Part shown: in pieces, positions 5,947 to 11,478 of the stretch
How the letters are laid out: every line of letters starts with the position of its first letter
Numbering within the stretch: position 1 is the stretch's first letter
From: Promethearchaeota archaeon
GTDB lineage: Archaea > Asgardarchaeota > Lokiarchaeia > Sigynarchaeales > SOKP01
NCBI GenBank assembly: GCA_016839635.1
Contig: JAEOTV010000149.1
Span: 1-11,478, forward strand
Direction: 5' to 3'
DNA: 11,478 nt
The notes under the pieces: generated by a model
What the model saw: the letters and a program-made list of their open reading frames with translations, nothing else
The model's database searches: none
Told to the model about the DNA's origin: nothing
Position numbers and translations under genes: made by a program

Positions 5947-6511
5947 AATTAAAACAGGATGGAAGTTCCCATTAATGCCTCTCCCAATTGGATTATTAGG
6001 GACACATGTAAATGGCAAACCAGACTTCAAAACTGTGGTGTGGTTTAACATGGTTCACGATGATCCGCCTCTGATTGGCGTTGCAGTGTCAAAGAAGCAC
6101 TATTCAACTCCCGGTATTAAAGATAACAAGACATTTAGTATTAATATTCCAACTAGCGATATGTATGTAGTAACAGATTATTGTGGTCTTCATTCAGGGT
6201 CTGATGTAGACAAAGCTAAGGAATTTGAGTTATTTTATGGCGATTTAAAAACAGCCCCGATGATAAACGAATGTAGTCTAAACATTGAGTGTAAACTCAT
6301 AGATATTAAAGAGTTTAAAAACACTGAATTTCTTATAGGTGAAATCATTGAAATTTATTCAGATGAAAAATATATTAAAGATAACAACGAACCGGATGTT
6401 ACTAATTTCGATTCATTTATATTTATGATGCCCCAAGGCCCGTACAAGAAAATGGGAGACTATCTAGCTGAGGCATATGAAGTAGGGACAAGTTATAAAC
6501 CTAAAAATTAA
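5924..6511 (+). CDS. flavoredoxin / flavin reductase-like FMN-binding protein
   Basis: The protein has 195 residues, normal for the flavin reductase-like (flavoredoxin) split-barrel family. The N-terminal strand PLMPLPIGLLGTHVNGKPDF corresponds to the family's 'P.P..LV...' start. VVWFNMVHDDPPLIGVAVSKKHYS is the characteristic segment with the PP turn and FMN-phosphate contacts. ITTS/NIPTSDM, DYCGLHSG and the closing GPYKKMGDYLAEAYEVG are also typical. Such proteins bind FMN and pass electrons or act on small substrates. It is the first sizeable gene of the operon and is followed by DUF3795, two more FMN split-barrel genes and MarR. The ATG lies inside the end of the small ORF with no Shine-Dalgarno site, so coupling is plausible. 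Confidence 0.88.
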   Translation: MSVRKINKIKTGWKFPLMPLPIGLLGTHVNGKPDFKTVVWFNMVHDDPPLIGVAVSKKHYSTPGIKDNKTFSINIPTSDMYVVTDYCGLHSGSDVDKAKEFELFYGDLKTAPMINECSLNIECKLIDIKEFKNTEFLIGEIIEIYSDEKYIKDNNEPDVTNFDSFIFMMPQGPYKKMGDYLAEAYEVGTSYKPKN

Positions 6512-6564
6512 AAAATTTTTTAAATTAAAATTTAAAACTAAAGGTAAAAAAAGAGGAAATAATT

Positions 6565-6903
6565 ATGGAAAAAATTCTAGCATATTGCGGAATAAATTGT
6601 TCAGAATGCCCTGCTTATTTGGCTACACAAAAGGATGATTTTAACGAAATTAAAAAGGTTGCAAAAGAATGGTCAAGTGAAGAAATGTCATTTAAACCTG
6701 AAGAAATCTACTGTGATGGTTGCAGTTCTGAGGGAAGACATTTTGGCTGGTGTAATGAATGTCCAATAAGGAATTGTTGTCAGGATAAAGGAATACAAAA
6801 TTGCGCTTATTGTGATGAGTATTTCTGTGATAACTTAAAGATGACTTTTGATAAGACTCCTTCAGCAAAAGAGAGATTAGATGAAATTAGAAAGAATTTA
6901 TAA
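6565..6903 (+). CDS. DUF3795 cysteine-rich protein
   Basis: The protein has 112 residues and starts with the family signature AYCGINCSECPAYLAT. Twelve cysteines are present: Cys8, 12, 15, 50, 53, 63, 66, 71, 72, 80, 83 and 88. Most are in CxxC or CxxxC pairs, suggesting metal (zinc or Fe-S) binding. The family has no established function. GAGG at 6553-6556, 8 nt before the ATG, is a good ribosome site. Its position between FMN proteins suggests a redox or metal-linked role in this operon, but this is inference from context only. Confidence 0.88.
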   Translation: MEKILAYCGINCSECPAYLATQKDDFNEIKKVAKEWSSEEMSFKPEEIYCDGCSSEGRHFGWCNECPIRNCCQDKGIQNCAYCDEYFCDNLKMTFDKTPSAKERLDEIRKNL

Positions 6904-6920
6904 TTTAAGAAGTGAAAAAA

Positions 6921-7391
6921 ATGGAATTAGAAGAAGCAAAAAAAAATTGTTATGATTTAATGACGACCTCTAAAGCAGCATATCTAACGACCATTGATTC
7001 TGAAGGGTATCCTATAACAAGAGCTATGTTCAATTTAAGGAATAAGGAGCAATTTCCTGAATTCTCAGATATCTATAAGGGATTAGATAACGAATTCGAG
7101 ATATATATCTCCACCAATACTTCGTCATCTAAAATTGATCATATCAAGAAGAATCCAAAAATTTCTGTGTATTATTGTGATCCTGAAGATTTTAAAGGAG
7201 TTATGTTTGGGGGGGAAGCAGAACTTATTGAGGATATGAAAGTGAAGCAAAAATTTTGGTTAGATTGGTGGACAAGATATTATCCAAAAGGTTTAGAGGA
7301 TCCAGATTATATTTTACTTCGCTTAACCCCAAAAACAGCGCAGTTTTATTACAGATTGCAAAAGATCGAATTTACACCAGGAGAAGAATAG
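6921..7391 (+). CDS. pyridoxamine 5'-phosphate oxidase-like FMN split-barrel protein, copy 1
   Basis: The product has 156 residues. The strand pattern AAYLTTIDSEGYPITRAMF, then YISTNTSSSKIDHIKKNPKI and VMFGGEAELIEDMKVKQKFW, is that of the PNPOx-like / general stress protein 26 group, which binds flavin or F420-type cofactors. I prefer ATG 6921 over the in-frame GTG at 6912. The adjacent paralogue aligns without gaps from this Met, both products are then exactly 156 residues, and GAAGTGA (6909-6915) is a reasonable ribosome site for it. The substrate is unknown. It follows DUF3795 by 17 nt in the same operon. Confidence 0.88.
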   Translation: MELEEAKKNCYDLMTTSKAAYLTTIDSEGYPITRAMFNLRNKEQFPEFSDIYKGLDNEFEIYISTNTSSSKIDHIKKNPKISVYYCDPEDFKGVMFGGEAELIEDMKVKQKFWLDWWTRYYPKGLEDPDYILLRLTPKTAQFYYRLQKIEFTPGEE

Positions 7392-7432
7392 ACTACAAAA
7401 TTAAAACTGAATTTAATAGAGTTGTATGACGG

Positions 7433-7903
7433 ATGGATTTAAGTGAAGTAAAAATGTTGATTGAAGAGTTAATGGAAACTTCTCTTTTAGTTTATCTATC
7501 AACAATCGACTCTCATGGATTTCCTATTACAAGAACATTATTTAACACAAGATGTAGGAAACGATACCCTGAATTCTCTGAATTTTTCGATCAATTGGAA
7601 GATAAATATGTAATGTATTTTTCAACCAATACATCATCTTCCAAAATTGAACAAATTAGGAAAAATCCCAAAATATCAGTGTATATCTGTGACCCTGAAG
7701 ATTTTAAGGGAGTTATGTTTGGAGGTGATGTGGAAATACTTGAAGATATGGATATAAAACGGCAATTCTGGCTGGAGAGATCTAAAAGGTACTATCCAAA
7801 AGGACTGGAAGATCCTGATTATACTATAGTTCAGTTTAAGCCTAAAAATGCAATTTTTTATTACAAATTGCAACAATTTAAATTTGAATTGGAGGAGAGC
7901 TAG
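7433..7903 (+). CDS. pyridoxamine 5'-phosphate oxidase-like FMN split-barrel protein, copy 2
   Basis: This 156-residue protein aligns end to end without gaps to the preceding gene product; by hand count 89 of 156 positions are identical (57%). The NTSSSKI, NPKISVY-x-CDPEDFKGVMFGG and YYPKGLEDPDY blocks are the same in both. Differences cluster in the N-terminal helix, the segment around residues 41-60 and the C-terminus, so substrate or partner may differ. The gap to the first copy is 41 nt. The stop codon abuts the MarR start, and the end of this gene carries the MarR ribosome site. It is a tandem duplication that has had time to diverge. Confidence 0.88.
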   Translation: MDLSEVKMLIEELMETSLLVYLSTIDSHGFPITRTLFNTRCRKRYPEFSEFFDQLEDKYVMYFSTNTSSSKIEQIRKNPKISVYICDPEDFKGVMFGGDVEILEDMDIKRQFWLERSKRYYPKGLEDPDYTIVQFKPKNAIFYYKLQQFKFELEES

Positions 7904-8347
7904 ATGGAAAAGTTAAGAGAAGGTGGATTTTTAATTACAAAAATTCATCAACTCATGCTACGTGTTTTTGATAAATTGTCAGAAGATTATAATATTGATG
8001 AAATAACTACTGCTCAAGGTAGAGTAATGTTTCCAATTTGGCGTGGGGATAATATATCCTTTAAAGATTTAAAAAAAAAGACGATGCTCAGTAAAGCGAC
8101 TCTATCATATATGCTAGACAAACTTGAAGACGCTGGGCATATAGTGCGGGTACGTTCAGAAGAGGATAAGCGGACTATATATATAAAATTAACCAAAAAA
8201 AATAAAGAGTTACAGGAAAAATATGTACAAGTATCACTTGCTATGAAGGATTTGTTCTATAATGGTTTTGCAGAAAAAGAAATCAATGAATTAGAAAGTT
8301 ATCTAAGAAGGCTTTTAGATAATCTTATGAATTATCAAAAAAAATAA
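7904..8347 (+). CDS. MarR-family transcriptional regulator
   Basis: The protein has 147 residues, normal MarR length. Helices for dimerisation flank a winged helix-turn-helix: ISFKDLKKKTMLSKATLSYM (about residues 46-65), LDKLEDAGHIVRVRS, then the wing with the conserved Asp-Lys-Arg (EEDKRTIYIKLT). GGAGGAG at 7891-7897 lies 6 nt before the ATG, and the start abuts the preceding stop codon. MarR dimers bind palindromes and are often released by small molecules or oxidation. As the last gene of an operon headed by a 39-bp palindrome it probably represses its own transcript. No cysteine is visible in it, so direct thiol sensing is unlikely. Confidence 0.92.
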   Translation: MEKLREGGFLITKIHQLMLRVFDKLSEDYNIDEITTAQGRVMFPIWRGDNISFKDLKKKTMLSKATLSYMLDKLEDAGHIVRVRSEEDKRTIYIKLTKKNKELQEKYVQVSLAMKDLFYNGFAEKEINELESYLRRLLDNLMNYQKK

Positions 8348-8370
8348 GAAATTTAAATTAAATTTTTTAA

Positions 8371-9264
8371 CTATTTGATTAATTTTTTTACCTTTTTAGA
8401 ATTTTTTTTAACTTTTGGTCTATATAAATTCACTTTAGGAATGTAAATTTTTGGGACTTGAATTTTTGGCATTTTTATTTGAAATAATAGACTTTCACTC
8501 GATATAAACCTTTGAATTTCAGCATTTTCAATGATTACATCACTAGATTCTTCGATTTCTTGAACATGGGTGGCTTCTTGCATGTTAGTTTCATTAATTT
8601 TAGGCTCATCAACAGATTCCCTCGAATTTTGCTTTAATATATCCCTATTTAAATTCAAATATTCAGAAAGTTGTTCGTTTTTCTCAAACAACAAACCATT
8701 ATAAATTTTAGAATGATTTTCTTTGATTAATAAATCTCTGAATTCTTCTTGTTTAAAAATCCAACCATTTTGAATATCGTATAACATTCCAATGATTTCA
8801 ACATCAGAAAAAATACTTTTAATTTCTTGTAAATCATTAATCTGATTTATGATATTACGTATTTCATTATCAAAGGGTTTAAAAAAATCAAATAATTTTG
8901 AAAGAAGATTCGAATAATTATTTGACAATCGTTTGAGAAATTCATTAGGAAGATTCTGTCTTAACTCTTTTATATCTATCTTTGTCATTCCACAATCGGT
9001 ATGTCCTAAGACAATAAGATATTTAATCTTGTATTTGTGAATAGCAATTAGAATAGACCTCATCATATCTGAAGTATAAATATTACCAGCATTTCGTAAG
9101 ACAAATACATCTCCTGGATTAAATTGGAATATTTGGTTGACATCTATTCTAGGGTCCATACAAGTAAGAAACAATATAGGATGTTTTGGAATTCTTTGAT
9201 CAAATGAATTAATTTCTGGATTTTGAGTAATTTTGCTCTGAAACTGGAAATTTCCTTCAATCAA
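8371..9264 (-). CDS. beta-class carbonic anhydrase with long C-terminal extension
   Basis: The enzyme interconverts CO2 and bicarbonate. Zinc ligands and catalytic residues are visible: Cys35, Asp37 and Arg39 in FLTCMDPR, GDVFVLRNAGN (51-61), and His88/Cys91 in LGHTDCGM. IIGMLYDIQNGW near residue 160 closes the usual fold. About 130 further residues follow: a helical part, an acidic Ser/Glu-rich stretch (~205-250), then a basic tail with repeated P-K-hydrophobic units (MPKIQVPKIYIPKV...). Position 9264 is a TTG start. An in-frame ACG at 9288 lies 7 nt after a good GAGGTG site and would add KDIEKLL before IEGN, matching the family's usual '..LLEGN' N-terminus, so the real start may be there. 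The gene is convergent with MarR and has its own promoter. Confidence 0.9.
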   Translation of the reverse strand: MIEGNFQFQSKITQNPEINSFDQRIPKHPILFLTCMDPRIDVNQIFQFNPGDVFVLRNAGNIYTSDMMRSILIAIHKYKIKYLIVLGHTDCGMTKIDIKELRQNLPNEFLKRLSNNYSNLLSKLFDFFKPFDNEIRNIINQINDLQEIKSIFSDVEIIGMLYDIQNGWIFKQEEFRDLLIKENHSKIYNGLLFEKNEQLSEYLNLNRDILKQNSRESVDEPKINETNMQEATHVQEIEESSDVIIENAEIQRFISSESLLFQIKMPKIQVPKIYIPKVNLYRPKVKKNSKKVKKLIK

Positions 9265-9295
9265 TAATTTTTCGATATCCTTTAACGTTTAACCA

Positions 9296-9301
9296 CACCT
9301 C
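9296..9301 (-). promoter_or_regulatory. ribosome binding site bearing on the carbonic anhydrase start
   Basis: The minus strand reads GAGGTG here. Seven nt downstream the in-frame codon is ACG (9286-9288); the first standard start, TTG 9264, is 31 nt away. An in-frame TAA directly precedes the ACG. Confidence 0.5.
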
Positions 9302-9327
9302 TTTCATAGTTTCAATTGGAATAACTC

Positions 9328-9336
9328 TTATATATA
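9328..9336 (-). promoter_or_regulatory. TATA box of the carbonic anhydrase gene
   Basis: TATATATAA on the minus strand predicts transcription starting near 9306, a few bases before the GAGGTG ribosome site. It lies just downstream of a 14-nt run that reads as T on this strand (9341-9354), which may terminate the flotillin transcript. Confidence 0.55.
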
Positions 9337-9340
9337 TTAC

Positions 9341-9354
9341 AAAAAAAAAAAAAA
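9341..9354 (-). terminator. T-run after the flotillin-like gene
   Basis: Fourteen consecutive T residues on the minus strand lie 6 nt after the flotillin-like stop codon, with no hairpin. This fits an archaeal terminator and insulates the operon from the carbonic anhydrase promoter immediately downstream. Confidence 0.6.
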
Positions 9355-9360
9355 TTGAAA

Positions 9361-10530
9361 TTATTTTTTAACTAAAATTTCTTTTATTTTTTTGGCTCCT
9401 CCATTGTTAAAAAAATCCTTAATTTTGTCTGAATATTCTGGTAATAATTGTAGGAATGGCATTATTGCTTTTGAAAGCGAACTGAATGCTTCGTTTCCAT
9501 CGCCCATGATAAACATTTTATCTGGACTCAGATGCTTAAATATCTCCGGAAGAATATTAGTTAATTGAACCGCTAAGAATCTTTCGTCAGCGGCAGCCAT
9601 TGCTTCTACTTGTTTCCTAAAACCTTCAGCTTGAGCAAGCATTTGTTGTTTAATATTTTCCGCTTCACCTTCAGCTTGCGCAATTAATTTCCGTTTTATT
9701 TGTTGAGCATCAGCATCTACTTCAATAATTTTTTTCTGTCTATCACCATCCGCTTCGATTTTCTTACGTTCTCTCTCTTGTTCTGCTATAACAATTTCTT
9801 TATCTTTTCTTCGTAGCTCTATTTCACGTTCTACCAATTGTTCTTGAATACCAACCTCATTCTTCACCTCTAATTCTCTAATTTTTGATTCTCTTTCAGC
9901 CTCCGCTTTAGCAATTCTAGCTTTTCTAAATTCTTCTGCTTGTTTAGTGGCTTCCATATTTTTCTTTAGCTCCGGTTCCCCAATAATGACTTCTATAATT
10001 TCTAAAGACTCGATAATAATTCCCCAATCAGCTGTCAATTCATGTAAATCTTTCTCAATATGATCAATTATCTCTCTCCTTTCTCGAATAATCTTTTCCA
10101 ATGGCATATTGGCACAAGTTGTTCGGATAATTGCTTCTGCTGCGCCCTTTAATATTTTTTCAACATAGTTATCATCTCTCATATTCCACGAAACCGCACT
10201 AAAAGCTTTTTCTGGATCAATAACTTTCCAAATCAACAGCCCTTCAATTTCAATGTTTTGGTACTCCATTGAAACTACTTGTTCATGTGCTTCTACTAAT
10301 GTTTGAATACTAGTAGTTGGGATAACAATGTATTCATCTATTAAAGGAAGTAAGAATAAGCTCCCACCTAACCCTGCGTGTTTGACTTTACCATTTCGTA
10401 AATGAATAACAAATTGGTTTGTTTTAAACTTTCTATATCGAGCAGCAAGAAATATTACGAATAGGAAAATAATAATACCTATAGTAACTCCAAGGCCCAC
10501 AAACCAAGGATTTAATTGTTGAAATATCAC
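9361..10530 (-). CDS. flotillin-like SPFH/band 7 domain protein
   Basis: The protein has 389 residues. One N-terminal TM helix (about 9-31) is followed by an SPFH domain (~35-200, with IPTTSIQTLVEAHEQVVSME and a closing DWGIIIESLEIIEV). A long charged coiled coil follows (~190-325, Ala/Glu/Lys/Arg-rich, with the flotillin-type repeat AEGEAENIKQQMLAQAEG), then a C-terminal hydrophobic/amphipathic part. Flotillins oligomerise at membranes and organise lipid-protein domains. The NfeD-like gene two positions upstream is the classic partner. The GTG start is forced by an in-frame TAA just upstream. A strong AGGAGG (10545-10550) precedes it at an unusually long 14-nt spacing. Confidence 0.9.
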   Translation of the reverse strand: MIFQQLNPWFVGLGVTIGIIIFLFVIFLAARYRKFKTNQFVIHLRNGKVKHAGLGGSLFLLPLIDEYIVIPTTSIQTLVEAHEQVVSMEYQNIEIEGLLIWKVIDPEKAFSAVSWNMRDDNYVEKILKGAAEAIIRTTCANMPLEKIIRERREIIDHIEKDLHELTADWGIIIESLEIIEVIIGEPELKKNMEATKQAEEFRKARIAKAEAERESKIRELEVKNEVGIQEQLVEREIELRRKDKEIVIAEQERERKKIEADGDRQKKIIEVDADAQQIKRKLIAQAEGEAENIKQQMLAQAEGFRKQVEAMAAADERFLAVQLTNILPEIFKHLSPDKMFIMGDGNEAFSSLSKAIMPFLQLLPEYSDKIKDFFNNGGAKKIKEILVKK

Positions 10531-10600
10531 TTTTTATATCAAAACCTCCTTTTTTTATTTTTAATAAAGATTTTATTTCAGTTTTTAGTAGATTTTTACC

Positions 10601-10828
10601 TCATGAATTTTGAATAAATACAACGATAATAACAGGAAATATCATAATTAGTAGAATCAGTGAAAGACAAACCAAGAATATTAGCATTATTCTATATTTT
10701 CGCTTAATCCTATCAAGGAATTTTTTTTGATCTTGCTTAGACTCTTCTGTTGCTAAATTAATTGTATTTTTTTCTTCTAAATCCTCGAAATTTATTATTT
10801 TTTCAATAATTTCTTCTTTTACACTCAT
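10601..10828 (-). CDS. 75-residue tail-anchored membrane protein
   Basis: An acidic/charged N-terminal helix of ~45 residues (many Glu, Lys and Asp, ending in RIKRKYR) is followed by one strongly hydrophobic helix (~48-70) and a four- to five-residue tail. This is the layout of a tail-anchored protein with its bulk in the cytoplasm. I recognise no family. The ATG lies 8 nt after the NfeD-like stop codon, and AGAAGG at the end of that gene serves as ribosome site, so the two are translated from one message. Seventy nt separate it from the flotillin-like gene. Its place between NfeD and flotillin suggests a small subunit or regulator of that membrane assembly (inference). Confidence 0.75.
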   Translation of the reverse strand: MSVKEEIIEKIINFEDLEEKNTINLATEESKQDQKKFLDRIKRKYRIMLIFLVCLSLILLIMIFPVIIVVFIQNS

Positions 10829-10836
10829 AATTTTTC

Positions 10837-11478
10837 TTACCTTCTTCTTTTAATTGATTTTTTATTAATATCAACCAATAAAACACCATTTTTTACATCA
10901 CAGATATACACTTTATCACCTCTATCGAATTGAGATGCTTCAAAGACAGGTTTAACATGTAATCTTTCAAACCTCATAGGCGTTGGAGAGGGAATTTTAA
11001 TTACTCCTCCTCTACCATCAACAGGTAATACAACCTCTCCTTGAATTCCAATCAAATTTTGTGTAGAAGAAATTCTGTAAAATCTAGATTTTGCTACAAC
11101 CTTCCAAGCAAAATTAATCAATTTTGCTGTTAAATATGCTGCTGAAGGAGAAATGAAAATTATAATAAACCGAAAAGTACCTTCAATGAATTGAAATAAT
11201 AATAATCCTGAAATTCCAAAAATTAAAAAGGCAGAAGAGAATAGAAGCATAATTGGAGCAGGAGTGATGGTGGATATTAGATCTGTATCAATTTCAGCTT
11301 CTACTTCAATATTAAGTTCCGAATCCACGTCTACTCCTACCTCCAAATCAACCTCTACATCTAACTCTGCTGCGTCCAATTCGATTTCCGCCCCTGTATC
11401 ATAATCAACATCAACGTCAATATCAACATCAGCATCAACGTCAATATCAACATCAGCATCAACGTCAATATCAACATC
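10837..11478 (-). CDS. NfeD-like membrane protein with Asp-rich repeats, 5' end outside the window
   Basis: The frame is open to the right edge, so the 213 visible residues lack the true N-terminus; the TTG at 11379 is probably internal. The visible N-terminal part is extremely acidic, starting with (DVDIDVDA)n repeats and continuing with VEVDLEVGVDVDSE-type sequence for ~65 residues. Two hydrophobic segments follow, then a C-terminal OB-fold typical of NfeD: LIGIQGEVVLPVDGRGGVIKI, then RGDKVYICDVKNGVLLVDI and a basic KRRR end. NfeD proteins are membrane partners of flotillins, and the flotillin-like gene is in the same operon. The order (NfeD, small TM protein, flotillin) and short gaps support a joint complex. 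Confidence 0.85.
   Translation of the reverse strand, partial: DVDIDVDADVDIDVDADVDIDVDVDYDTGAEIELDAAELDVEVDLEVGVDVDSELNIEVEAEIDTDLISTITPAPIMLLFSSAFLIFGISGLLLFQFIEGTFRFIIIFISPSAAYLTAKLINFAWKVVAKSRFYRISSTQNLIGIQGEVVLPVDGRGGVIKIPSPTPMRFERLHVKPVFEASQFDRGDKVYICDVKNGVLLVDINKKSIKRRR
11407..11478 (-). repeat. three tandem 24-bp repeats encoding DVDIDVDA
   Basis: Units at 11455-11478, 11431-11454 and 11407-11430 are identical except for one base in the last (GCT to GTT, Ala to Val). Each encodes eight residues with every second one Asp. The array probably continues beyond the window. It is coding and in frame, not intergenic. Confidence 0.9.

Noticed and set aside
7676..7876. Antisense 66-residue frame inside the second FMN split-barrel gene
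   Set aside because: The sense strand encodes a clear family member; the antisense product has no support.
8014..8196. Antisense 60-residue frame inside the MarR gene
   Set aside because: It overlaps the winged-helix coding region completely and shows no independent signal.
11407..11478. CRISPR-like short repeat array
   Set aside because: Units are contiguous with no spacers, are not palindromic and encode an in-frame Asp-rich repeat.

Overview
The window is AT-rich and looks archaeal, most likely from an Asgard (Lokiarchaeia-like) genome. Direct evidence for an archaeon: two adjacent tRNA genes carry introns that fold as bulge-helix-bulge sites, TATA-like boxes sit at the right distance from inferred starts, and transcripts end in T-runs. 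The Asgard assignment is an inference. It rests on a gene whose helical region resembles the BRO1 domain of the eukaryotic ESCRT adaptor ALIX, together with membrane-organising proteins and low GC. A database search would be needed to confirm the lineage.

Layout, left to right. (1) Bases 2-2411, plus strand: the 3' part of a long BRO1-like gene, then a two-TM protein with a cytoplasmic winged-helix-like domain, 13 nt apart and probably one operon. (2) 2597-3019, plus: a small Arg-rich, single-TM, zinc-ribbon protein with its own promoter. (3) 3088-3348, minus: tRNA-Thr(GGT) followed by elongator tRNA-Met(CAT), co-oriented and about 13 nt apart. Thr has one canonical and one T-loop intron; Met has an intron before the anticodon. 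(4) 3455-4138, minus: a YhhN/TMEM86-family membrane protein. (5) 4415-5692, plus: an MFS transporter, divergent from YhhN. (6) 5717-8347, plus: a compact redox-like operon. It starts with a TATA box and a 39-bp palindrome over the expected transcription start, then has a possible 50-aa ORF, a flavoredoxin-type FMN protein, a 12-cysteine DUF3795 protein, two tandem FMN split-barrel paralogues and a MarR regulator. (7) 8371-9288, minus: a beta-carbonic anhydrase with a long unusual C-terminal tail. (8) 9361-11478, minus: an NfeD-like membrane protein (continuing off the right edge), a 75-aa tail-anchored protein and a flotillin/SPFH protein.

How the genes may work together (inference). The MarR gene at the end of region 6 and the palindrome at its start suggest autoregulation of a flavin-dependent stress or detoxification module. 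Region 8 is the known NfeD-flotillin pairing, here with an extra small membrane protein and an Asp-rich repeat on NfeD. Region 1 may be part of an ESCRT-linked membrane system. The most unusual items are the BRO1-like protein with its membrane wHTH partner, the multi-intron tRNA pair, the operator palindrome, the carbonic anhydrase tail and start, and the (DVDIDVDA)n repeat of NfeD.
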